Part shown: positions 57,690-64,000 of the stretch, piece by piece
How the letters are laid out: the number at the start of each line of letters is the position of its first letter
Position numbering within the stretch: the stretch's first letter is position 1
Assembly: GCF_000158955.1 (NCBI RefSeq)
Contig: NZ_GG657757.1
Coordinates: 600,467-664,466, forward strand
Direction of reading: 5' to 3'
Source of the DNA: Streptomyces viridochromogenes DSM 40736
GTDB lineage: Bacteria > Actinomycetota > Actinomycetes > Streptomycetales > Streptomycetaceae
DNA: 64,000 nucleotides
Notes under the pieces: model-generated
Told to the model about the DNA's origin: nothing
What the model saw: only the letters and a program-made list of their open reading frames with translations
The model's database searches: none
Made by a program: the position numbers and the translations under genes

Positions 57690-58110
57690 GACCACGCTCA
57701 TCACGACACCCACCTTCGCTTCCACCGTGAAGCTGCGGCCCCGTACGGTCGCCCCGCGCAGGGTGCCGTCGGTGGCGGAGGTGTCGGCGAACGGCCGTAG
57801 CGTGGTCGGGGCCTTGATGCCGAGTTCGCGCGGGTCGATGGTCAAGCGCCGGGCCTGGCCGGTGGGCGGGGTGTAGTCGGGGGCCGAGGTGTCGAGGCCG
57901 GCGGGCATGTCAGGGTCCGGCCGTTGACGCCGGCGATGTACCAGGTGCCGCCCTTGCGGCGGGCGACGACGACGTGGCTGCCGAAGTCGGCGGCCAGGAA
58001 GCGGGTCTCGTCCCAGGCGACCGGGACGGTGCTCAGCAGTTCGCGCCCCTCGGGGGCTGGCCGAGGTAGGCCTCCGGGGTGTCGGCGAAGCCGTTGAAGC
58101 CCTGACGCCG
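57690..58110 (-). pseudogene. Decayed GH97-like glycoside hydrolase remnant (C-terminal part)
   Basis: In one frame GFNGFADTPEAYLGQP resembles GLQMFAGTPESYDARP of the intact GH97 at 14.5 kb. In the next frame LLSTVPVAWDETRFLA and VVVARRKGGTWYIAGVNG parallel its FLDQLPAAWDDTRLLAG and AVLARRSGDRWFLGGVY. A third frame then gives LRPFADTSATDGTLRG. At least two frameshifts separate these pieces and the catalytic barrel is absent. The copy differs too much from the intact gene to be a recent duplicate. Confidence 0.6.
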
Positions 58111-58270
58111 CCGGATGGTTCACCCGATCCGCTCGTTGCTCCTTCACCTTTTGCTCCGTCAACTTCTTCTGAGCTCGCCGTCCCGTCGTCCGAGGAGGAC
58201 GATGGAAGCAGAGGCACTCGGCGCCCGCGGGCCCGCCGCGAGCCCGCGCGACCGGTGCGAGGAGGTCGTC

Positions 58271-59149
58271 ATGGCCCGTATCGCTTCCGCCATCAAGTCA
58301 CGGTTGCCCGACACTATCCGGCTCGCCGGAACCCACACGGGAAACCACCCCTGGAAAATCCAGCTGGTCGAACATCCCGGGCGCAAGGAGTCGTCGTTCT
58401 TCCGGGCCGCGAAGGCGACGGCGAAGAAGATCCTCGACGAAACGAGCGACGAGGACCTGCCCTACGGCCCCCGGCCCACCGGTTCCGAGCACTGGGAGAT
58501 GCACCACGGCGGCAGCCTGTGGGTGAAGGGGCGGGACGGCTGGCGCATGTACCGCGCCAAGGCCGGCATCGAGTGGAGCATGCAGTTCTGCGCGGACCCG
58601 GAGAAGGTCGACCGGCTGCGCCTCCTCGCGGCCGAACTCGTGGACGCCTTTCCCCTCACCCTGCCCGCCCTCGAGGCACTGGGATACGAAGAGGCCCGCG
58701 AGCTGCTGCGCAGGCCGATCACGGACGCCGACGGAGTCGAGGCGTGGACCGACTCCCTCTTCAACTCGTGCGTGCCCCTGAACCACGGGGACCACCAGGG
58801 AGTCCTGCCCCGGACCCCTGGCGAACATCACTACCCCTGGCCGGTCAAGGGCGCGGACTACTTCCGCTACTCCGACTTCAAGCTGTGGGTGACCCTGCCC
58901 GACGGCACCCATGGCGCCGTGGCCCCGGTGGGCAGGCGGGGTTCGGGCGACGGCCGTGTCCGCCTGTTGCACGCCCCGGAGGACAGCAGGGCGGCGGGCA
59001 CCCTGGCTCAGGCGCAGGAGCTGCGGGAGATAGCCGTGCTGCCGTCCGACAGCCCTGTCGCGCTGGAGGCGTTCGAGATGCAGACCGCCCAGGCGGACGG
59101 GACACAGCACAACGGAAGACCGCGACACGGCGGACGGCGGCACGCATAG
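58271..59149 (+). CDS. DUF6424-like protein, function unknown
   Basis: A 292-residue soluble protein. IRLAGTHTGNHPWKIQLVEHPGRKES at the N-terminus, PYGPRPTGSEHWEMHHGGSLWVKG near residue 75, and GIEWSMQFCADPEKVDRLR near 105 recall the DUF6424 family of Streptomyces, as far as I can judge. No catalytic motif was recognised. The ATG at 58271 has GAGGAGG before it; the frame is open further upstream, but that part overlaps the decayed gene region. Confidence 0.75.
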   Translation: MARIASAIKSRLPDTIRLAGTHTGNHPWKIQLVEHPGRKESSFFRAAKATAKKILDETSDEDLPYGPRPTGSEHWEMHHGGSLWVKGRDGWRMYRAKAGIEWSMQFCADPEKVDRLRLLAAELVDAFPLTLPALEALGYEEARELLRRPITDADGVEAWTDSLFNSCVPLNHGDHQGVLPRTPGEHHYPWPVKGADYFRYSDFKLWVTLPDGTHGAVAPVGRRGSGDGRVRLLHAPEDSRAAGTLAQAQELREIAVLPSDSPVALEAFEMQTAQADGTQHNGRPRHGGRRHA

Positions 59150-59302
59150 GCAAGGAGCGCGACGATGGGGTAACGGAGACGAGGCCCGGCCTGCGGACGT
59201 GGGGATGAACTCACAGGCTGGATCGGCCAGAGCAGACCGACATGGTGGCTTGCTTGGACGCGGGTTGCTGCCTCTGCGGGGCGTGCGGACAGGCGTCCTT
59301 GG

Positions 59303-59719
59303 TCACAGGCCGCAGGAGCCGCGGTCGAGGTGGAAGTAGCGGGCGTTGGCCCAGCGGCACAGCCGGATGCCGACGATGACGCCAACGATGGTGACCAGGG
59401 CGGGCAGGTACCCGCTGGCGACCTGGACGATCGGGATTGCCGGGCAACCGCCTGAGATGGCCCAGCCCGTACCGAACAGCACCGCACCGGGGATCACGCC
59501 GGCGTGGATGCGCCCCGGCGTGCGGCGGACCCGCAGCAGAGCGAACGCGCACACGATGATCACAACGGCACCGGCAAACGAGAGAAGCATGCGCAGGTCT
59601 TGGAAGGTGAACATGCGGTTCAGTTCGGTGTAGTCGCCGAAGCCGATGTTGGAGACGGTATAACCGAGAGTCAGGCCGGTGATGACGTTTGCCAGCAGCA
59701 TCGCGCCCCGAGTACGCAT
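59303..59719 (-). CDS. YeeE/YedE family half-transporter, second subunit
   Basis: A 138-residue membrane protein with about four helices. ANVITGLTLGYTVSNIGFGDYTELNRMF at the start and GWAISGGCPAIPIVQ (conserved SGGCP cysteine) are typical of the second half of YeeE/YedE or of PmpB-type proteins. The conserved cysteines of these transporters pass sulfur species such as thiosulfate through the membrane. The ATG overlaps the upstream half-transporter stop (ATGA). Last gene of a three-gene operon. Confidence 0.88.
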   Translation of the reverse strand: MRTRGAMLLANVITGLTLGYTVSNIGFGDYTELNRMFTFQDLRMLLSFAGAVVIIVCAFALLRVRRTPGRIHAGVIPGAVLFGTGWAISGGCPAIPIVQVASGYLPALVTIVGVIVGIRLCRWANARYFHLDRGSCGL

Positions 59720-60375
59720 CAGATCACCTTCCACAACAGGAACGACACCGCGACGGCGGTGCCGAAGAATACGGCGGTCGCCACGAGGCTGACCGGGCGT
59801 AGACGGCCGCAGCCGTTGAGTCCGTGGCCGGAGCTGCACCCGCCGGCCAGCCGAGTGCCGAAGCCGACCAGCACGCCTCCGACGAACAGCAGGACGGTCA
59901 TGATGGTCGGATTCGCGGTGACAACGTCCTGGAATCCCGGGCCCATGTCGAAGCGGAGGTCGAACCGCCCGGAGGTGACCGCGGCGATCAACCCGCCGAA
60001 GAAGATCGATACCAGCAGGGCAGCCTGGGTGACCAGGGGGGCTGGGCGCGGGCTTGTGACCGAGAGGTTCTCGCTCGCCGTCGGTTCGGCGTCGGTTTCG
60101 AGCCGTTGTGACATTCCCTGCGGAGCAGCCGGCGCGGTGGGCGCCGCGGGGCTGCTGGCGAAGTGCTCCGCTGTAGCTGCGGCAAGAGCGTCAGCGAGAG
60201 CACGCTCGTCGGTGAACTCCTCGTCCATCCGCTCCAGACGGCGCTCCCTGCGCCAGTGCAACACACGATCCCACGCGGAGGACACCCCGAAAGACCGGTC
60301 CGTGGTGAGGGCGTAGTTGATGGTGATCAGAGCGAGCCCGGCAGCGCCGGCCCACCAAGGCCAGTAGCCACTCAT
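59719..60375 (-). CDS. YeeE/YedE family half-transporter, first subunit
   Basis: A 218-residue membrane protein: one N-terminal helix ([19 protein letters not shown]), a basic/acidic cytoplasmic loop of about 90 residues unusual for the family, then three helices. [17 protein letters not shown] carries the conserved GGCxSGH cysteine motif of YeeE/YedE sulfur transporters, with an additional GC four residues on. It is coupled by ATGA overlaps to both neighbours, so the three proteins are made in step. Confidence 0.88.
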   Translation of the reverse strand: MSGYWPWWAGAAGLALITINYALTTDRSFGVSSAWDRVLHWRRERRLERMDEEFTDERALADALAAATAEHFASSPAAPTAPAAPQGMSQRLETDAEPTASENLSVTSPRPAPLVTQAALLVSIFFGGLIAAVTSGRFDLRFDMGPGFQDVVTANPTIMTVLLFVGGVLVGFGTRLAGGCSSGHGLNGCGRLRPVSLVATAVFFGTAVAVSFLLWKVI

Positions 60376-60905
60376 GCGGGGCCTCCCATCCATTCTGTGA
60401 ATCGAGCCCACCAGCCGCGCTTCGGGCTGGGCCCACGCCCCGCGTGTCTGGATGGGGGGTCCGAAGGCTGTGGAAACGGTGGCGATGGTGACGGCCGGTA
60501 ATGCGAGACCGGTGTCGTCGGAGACGCCGCCCCGAACCGAGCCGCGGTCTCAGGTGCCGCGGTCCCAGCATCTGACGGCTCTGCCGGCCAAGCCGGTACC
60601 GGCTGCGACCAGGACGTGTCCTCCGGCGGCCAGGGATTATGTTGCGGTGGAGGGGCCTGCTGGGGTCCTTGCTCCGGGGTAGCGGCGCCGTACCGGTCCT
60701 GGCCGGTGGCCGCGTCTTCAAGGTGTCGTGCGCGGGCTCCGTTGGGCAGCAGGCTGATCGGCACACGTTCGCCGGTGAGTGACACCTGGTAGCGCGCACA
60801 GCCGAGCCACTGATCCTCGCTGTCGCAGTAGTAGTCGCGCCAACCTTGCAAGCTCGCCCTGAGCAAGGGGAAAAGGGGGCATCCTGCGGCGTGTGAGCAA
60901 CTCAC
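60372..60905 (-). CDS. Cysteine-domain protein coupled to YeeE/YedE halves
   Basis: A 177-residue protein. The N-terminal 60 residues have four cysteines in the layout C-x5-CPLF...YYC-x8-CARYQ...VPISLLPN, resembling the small CPxF/YC/CARY Fe-S or metal-binding domain found in some bacterial regulators (recognised by pattern only). A Pro/Ala-rich disordered linker follows, and the protein ends in [16 protein letters not shown], a tail shared with the small cysteine protein at 61316. GTG start at 60905 with GGGAG upstream; stop overlaps the next ATG. Could sense or deliver sulfur or iron-sulfur to the transporter. Confidence 0.75.
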   Translation of the reverse strand: MSCSHAAGCPLFPLLRASLQGWRDYYCDSEDQWLGCARYQVSLTGERVPISLLPNGARARHLEDAATGQDRYGAATPEQGPQQAPPPQHNPWPPEDTSWSQPVPAWPAEPSDAGTAAPETAARFGAASPTTPVSHYRPSPSPPFPQPSDPPSRHAGRGPSPKRGWWARFTEWMGGPA

Positions 60906-61315
60906 GTTGCTCCCTTCTGACCGGCGCACACCACCCCGTTCCGTGAGGACGGTTGCCGTTCTCGGTCTCTTGCCCTCCCGCGCCCGGGTCGACGATCTCA
61001 AAAGGCGCGGTGATGGCCTGTCACGATGCGGAGTATTGCCTTCCTTTCTCGACCGGGCGAGATGGAACCATTGTTTTGATGTCCGGAGCAACTTCAGGGG
61101 ATTCCGGCCGTGACCGCTTGCCGTCGCTGAGTGAGGCGCGCCGATCGATTTCGGTGCATTTCGCACCCTCGCGGTTGTCCTTCCTGGTAGCAGGGGGCAG
61201 TTGTTCATGGAGACAGTGCATGTATGGAGGTTGCTTGTGGTGAAAATGTGAATTCGGCCGTGACGAAACTGTTGATATTACTGGTCGTCAATAAGGGAGC
61301 TGATGAAGGAGAATC
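60906..61315. promoter_or_regulatory. 410-bp divergent intergenic region between the two cysteine-protein genes
   Basis: No gene of convincing quality is found on either strand. The right half (about 61200-61310) is clearly AT-richer than the surroundings, as expected of promoters. It must contain the promoters for the leftward cysteine-protein/YeeE operon and the rightward small cysteine protein. No specific operator was recognised. Confidence 0.4.
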
Positions 61316-61588
61316 ATGTGCCGACGTGCTGTCTGCCACTCATGCCGGAAGGTGACCTATGAGGGCTGCGGGAGACACGTGGAGCAAGTGCTCGCCGGCG
61401 TGCCAACACCTCAGCGGTGTACGTGTCAGTCGCCGGAGGGCAAGCCGACTCGAACGGAGCCGGATCCGGCTCTGCCGGGCGGGGCAGTGCGACACACAAA
61501 CGTTCCTCGGAACATGGACGGTTCGCCGGACCGGTCGAAGGACGGCTGGTGGACCCGGATCATCGCGTGGATGAAAAGTCCAGCGTGA
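61316..61588 (+). CDS. Small cysteine-rich protein with Trp-rich C-terminal tail
   Basis: A 90-residue protein starting MCRRAVCHSCRKVTYEGCGRHVEQVL, with six cysteines in the first 41 residues (CxxxxCxxC, GC, then RCTCQ), a pattern of a well-spread small actinobacterial protein. A disordered middle leads to the tail KDGWWTRIIAWMKSPA, nine of sixteen positions identical with the divergent protein ending at 60372. AAGGAG precedes the ATG. The cysteines could hold zinc or an Fe-S cluster. Function unknown. Confidence 0.75.
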   Translation: MCRRAVCHSCRKVTYEGCGRHVEQVLAGVPTPQRCTCQSPEGKPTRTEPDPALPGGAVRHTNVPRNMDGSPDRSKDGWWTRIIAWMKSPA

Positions 61589-61799
61589 AGTAAGCAGGGG
61601 GGAGCGCTGCCCTCGCTGGACGGGTGGCGAGAATCGAACTCGCGCTCTCGGTGGACTTGCACGGCCTTCCCGGACATCCAAGATCAGGGCCTTCGGACCC
61701 GGAAGATGGAGGCCGCGGCGTCCGGTGAGCCGCCAACGGCCTGCCGGGCACTCGTCATCGCCAGAGCCGAGCCGCCGGGTCGGCCGTCCCCGCCGCAGG
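61589..61799. other. Intergenic stretch with tRNA-3'-end-like sequence
   Basis: No gene is seen. On the minus strand around 61623-61645, GCGAG-TTCGATT-CTCGC forms a perfect T-arm (five-base stem with TTCGATT loop) followed by a candidate acceptor strand. The rest of a tRNA (D-arm, anticodon arm, 5' acceptor strand) cannot be folded. It may be the 3' remnant of a tRNA gene, a common integration target. Confidence 0.35.
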
Positions 61800-62110
61800 C
61801 CGGACTCGTTGTTGACCGACCGCGGCTACGGGCATGACGTCTACCGCGACCAGGTCCGCACTCGCGGCGCGACGGTGTCGAGGTGGCGAGCGCTCGCGCC
61901 GGCGACGTCGTCGGACGGCGGGCGATCGTGGCCCGCGATCGCACGCCGCGGCGCCCGGCACGCAACAGGCTGGGCACCTACGGCTGGGGCGTGGAGAGGA
62001 ATTTTGCGTGGCTGCACGGCTGCCGACGCCTCCGGATCCGCCTCGCGGCCACCGTGAGGCGGTACAGATGGTGCTCGCCTGGCCGATCAGCCTGTTCTTC
62101 AACCTCTTAG
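61800..62110 (+). pseudogene. IS5-family transposase remnant
   Basis: LLTDRGYGHDVYRDQVRTRG in one frame and YGWGVERNFAWLHGCRRLRIRLAA in another match the DDE region of IS5-type transposases (DRGYD...; VERxFAWLHxxRRLRIR). Only about 100 codons remain, broken by at least one frameshift, with no start codon or inverted ends visible. The element is dead. Confidence 0.75.
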
Positions 62111-62114
62111 CCAG

Positions 62115-62939
62115 TCATCCCAACAGGGCAGCCGTGAACATCTCGTGGTGAGCTACCAGCCACTGCTGGATGCGGTCCCAACGCTGCCAACCACCGTGCT
62201 CGGACAGCGCCTGGGTGTAGACGGGGTCACCGTCGGCCACTCGATCAGCGACGAAGGCCCGGCAGGATGCGGTGGCCTGCTCGATAACGCCGGGCAATTC
62301 ACCGCGCTCCTGCGGGGAGAGACCGTAGCCGTCGGCGAGGATCCGCAGTCGTGCCGGGGCATCCAGCCCCGTGGGATAGAGAACTGCCGCGGACGTGGGA
62401 TCAAGCATGGGAACCCAGTATCGGGCGGTCATGGCAACATCCCATACTGCTCGGCCGGGAGCCGCCAGGTCGAAGTCGATCAGGGCCGTGGCACGGCCGT
62501 CGCGGAAGACGACGTTTTCCGGGCACACATCGTTGTGGCACAGCATCGTTCCCCCCGCCGGGTCGGCCAGGGACCGGGGCCACTCAGCGCATGCGTCAAC
62601 CGCGATGGCCGCACTGGCGTCGTGCAGGCGCCTCAACAGGCTTCCCACCGATCTCAACGCGGTCTCGGTCATCACCCAACGCGGAAACGGCGGTAGAGCG
62701 ACGTCGCCCGGGATGAAGGTCAGCTGCTCGCGACCGTCTGCGGTAAGATGGATCGGCCTCGGAGCCGCGTCGAACCCCTGCCCTTTGAGCGCGAGGAGAT
62801 GGGCATGGAGGGCGCGTGCGGTGCGAGGTGCCGGGCGTTCCACCAGAGCACCGTGGCGGAAGACCGCGCCCGCGTTCAGCATGCCGCCAACCAGGGCTTC
62901 GCTCTCTGCCGTCTCGCCCTCAGCCGTCATGTCGATCAC
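62115..62939 (-). CDS. Aminoglycoside phosphotransferase (APH) family kinase
   Basis: A 274-residue protein-kinase-like fold enzyme. Brenner-type motif LCHNDVCPENVVF near residue 135 (catalytic Asp) and LIDFDLAAPG near 153 (metal-binding Asp) are intact, as is the N-lobe with EALVGGMLNAGAVFRHG. The family contains aminoglycoside, choline and homoserine kinases; resistance function is not implied. The start may be ATG 62939 or ATG 62930. It lies next to transposon debris and may have arrived by transfer. Confidence 0.85.
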   Translation of the reverse strand: MIDMTAEGETAESEALVGGMLNAGAVFRHGALVERPAPRTARALHAHLLALKGQGFDAAPRPIHLTADGREQLTFIPGDVALPPFPRWVMTETALRSVGSLLRRLHDASAAIAVDACAEWPRSLADPAGGTMLCHNDVCPENVVFRDGRATALIDFDLAAPGRAVWDVAMTARYWVPMLDPTSAAVLYPTGLDAPARLRILADGYGLSPQERGELPGVIEQATASCRAFVADRVADGDPVYTQALSEHGGWQRWDRIQQWLVAHHEMFTAALLG

Positions 62940-63124
62940 GCTATCGTCAGGTCGGTCGTGTGTGGGACGGGTCGCGAAATGCGCTTCGAACCAGGTCGTT
63001 CACCTGGGCATTCGCCGGACGCTGAGTTCAAGTACGACGGCCTGGTCCTCGGCCTCTACGAGCTGCCCGTGACCTGGCCCCCCTCGAACGCACTCAGGCG
63101 AGGGCGCGCGTCCAGACCCCTTGG

Positions 63125-64000
63125 TCAGGTGGCGTGGCGGCCGACGGCCTGGGCGAGGTGGTCGACGTCCTCCTCCGTGGTGGCGAAGGAGGTCACGAAG
63201 CGGACGACGCCCGGCTCCCAGCGGTCGTGGTAGAAGACGTAGCCGTCGGCCAGGAGTCCCTCGATGACCCGCTGGGGCAGGCGGCAGAAGAGGATGTTGG
63301 CGTCGGCGGCGCCGAGCAGACCGACCTCGGGTATCGCCTTGAGGCCCTCCTGAAGGCGGGCGGCCATGGCGTTGGCGTGGCCGGCGTTGCGCAGCCACAG
63401 GTCGTCCGTGAGGTACGCGTCGAGCTGGGCGGCGTGAAAGCGCATCTTGGAGGCGAGCTGGCCGGCGCGCTTGGCACGGAAGGCCAGTTCGGCGGTGAGG
63501 GACCGGTCGAAGACGACGATCGCGTCGGCGGTCATCGTGCCGTTCTTCGTGGCGCCGAAGGACAGCAGGTCGACCCCGGCCCGCCAGGTCAGCTCAGCGG
63601 GTGTGCGGCCGAGCGCGGCGACGGCTCCGGCGAAGCGGGCGCCGTCCATGTGCAGGCGCAGACCCGCCTCCTTGGCGATGGGGCCGAGGGTGTGGATCTC
63701 GTCGCGGGTGTAGACGGCACCGGTCTCGGTGGCCTGGGTCAGGCTCACCACGGAAGGCTCCACGCTGTGCACGTCGCCGGCCTTGTGCCGCATGGCGGCC
63801 CGCAGCTCGTCGGGGTCGATCTTCGCATCGTCACCCCCGAGCGGGACGAGCTTGGCACCGGCGGTGTAGAACTCGGGCGCCCCGCACTCGTCGTTGTTGA
63901 TGTGGCTGTCGCGGTGGCAGAGCACGCTTCCCCAGGGCGGGGTCAGGGCCGCCAGGCTCAGGGCGTTGGCCGCGGAGCCGGTGGAGACGAGCAGTACGTC
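63125..64000 (-). CDS. ltaE: Low-specificity L-threonine aldolase, C-terminal part (5' end outside window)
   Basis: The frame stays open to the last base, so the N-terminus lies beyond the window; 291 residues are visible. Fold-type I PLP enzyme splitting L-threonine to glycine and acetaldehyde. [14 protein letters not shown] and [17 protein letters not shown] are at the visible start, [10 protein letters not shown] (cofactor-binding Asp and Arg) follows, and the PLP lysine is in [11 protein letters not shown]. The C-terminal domain ends ...[20 protein letters not shown], as in the family. Confidence 0.93.
   Translation of the reverse strand, partial: DVLLVSTGSAANALSLAALTPPWGSVLCHRDSHINNDECGAPEFYTAGAKLVPLGGDDAKIDPDELRAAMRHKAGDVHSVEPSVVSLTQATETGAVYTRDEIHTLGPIAKEAGLRLHMDGARFAGAVAALGRTPAELTWRAGVDLLSFGATKNGTMTADAIVVFDRSLTAELAFRAKRAGQLASKMRFHAAQLDAYLTDDLWLRNAGHANAMAARLQEGLKAIPEVGLLGAADANILFCRLPQRVIEGLLADGYVFYHDRWEPGVVRFVTSFATTEEDVDHLAQAVGRHAT

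Noticed and set aside
60953..61243. 96-codon open frame in the divergent gap between cysteine-protein genes
   Set aside because: No convincing ribosome site, ordinary base composition and no family-like pattern; it lies in the expected promoter region.
62940..63124. Possible gene fragment (FKYDGLVLGLYELPVTWP) between the kinase and threonine aldolase genes
   Set aside because: The plus-strand reading looks somewhat protein-like, but it has no start, is short and matched no family I know, so it is left as unexplained.

Overview
The base composition (high GC with strongly G/C-ending codons), Tat-type signal peptides, group 1h (group 5) [NiFe]-hydrogenase, MbtH/NRPS siderophore locus and Rpf-type transglycosylase all point to an actinomycete, almost certainly a Streptomyces, in an accessory part of the chromosome. 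Everything is read from sequence alone; family names come from motif recognition.

Layout. (1) 1-10 kb: high-affinity H2-oxidising hydrogenase locus. hypF (3' end), hypC, hypD and hypE run rightwards and converge on a leftward operon: 528-aa conserved protein, small subunit, large subunit, NifU-like protein, DUF5947 protein, two tiny conserved proteins and hypA. Most junctions overlap or abut. (2) 10.1-11.8 kb: NAD-type malic enzyme. (3) 11.9-18.7 kb: secreted polysaccharide-degradation locus (alginate-lyase-like PL, GH88 with a 3' frameshift, GH97, GH95-like) with two recognisable operator palindromes. (4) 18.8-23.0 kb: truncated azlC, a secreted PQQ-type beta-propeller, a membrane-anchored unknown and an F420-type LLM oxidoreductase. 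(5) 23.2-32.0 kb: a seven-gene catabolic operon (PxpA, PxpB, PxpC, MHS transporter, SDR, aminotransferase, HMG/CHA aldolase) divergent from a LysR regulator, followed by a D-2-hydroxyacid dehydrogenase. The gene set suggests ATP-driven opening of a substituted pyroglutamate, transamination, then aldol cleavage to pyruvate.

(6) 32.0-54.8 kb: a complete coelichelin-type siderophore cluster: MbtH-like protein, esterase cchJ, exporter half cchI, trimodular NRPS cchH, exporter half cchG, binding lipoprotein cchF, ATPase cchE, permeases cchD and cchC, ornithine monooxygenase cchB and formyltransferase cchA. The three adenylation-domain codes read as hfOrn, Thr and hOrn. Iron boxes (DmdR/IdeR type) lie at three promoter regions. 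cchH carries a one-base frameshift, and a 188-bp MITE-like element sits exactly at the cchJ stop codon. The two exporter halves carry complementary losses of ATPase motifs, so together they can form only one good ATP site.

(7) 54.7-59.2 kb: Rpf-type transglycosylase, MpaB-family oxygenase, DUF350 protein, an unknown membrane protein, decayed remnants of an HpcH/HpaI aldolase and a GH97-like enzyme, and a DUF6424-like protein. (8) 59.3-61.6 kb: a translationally coupled operon of a cysteine-domain protein and two YeeE/YedE half-transporters, divergent from a second small cysteine protein. The two cysteine proteins share a Trp-rich C-terminal tail. (9) 61.6-64 kb: a tRNA-3'-end-like fragment, a transposase remnant, an aminoglycoside-phosphotransferase-family kinase and the 3' part of a threonine aldolase gene running off the end.
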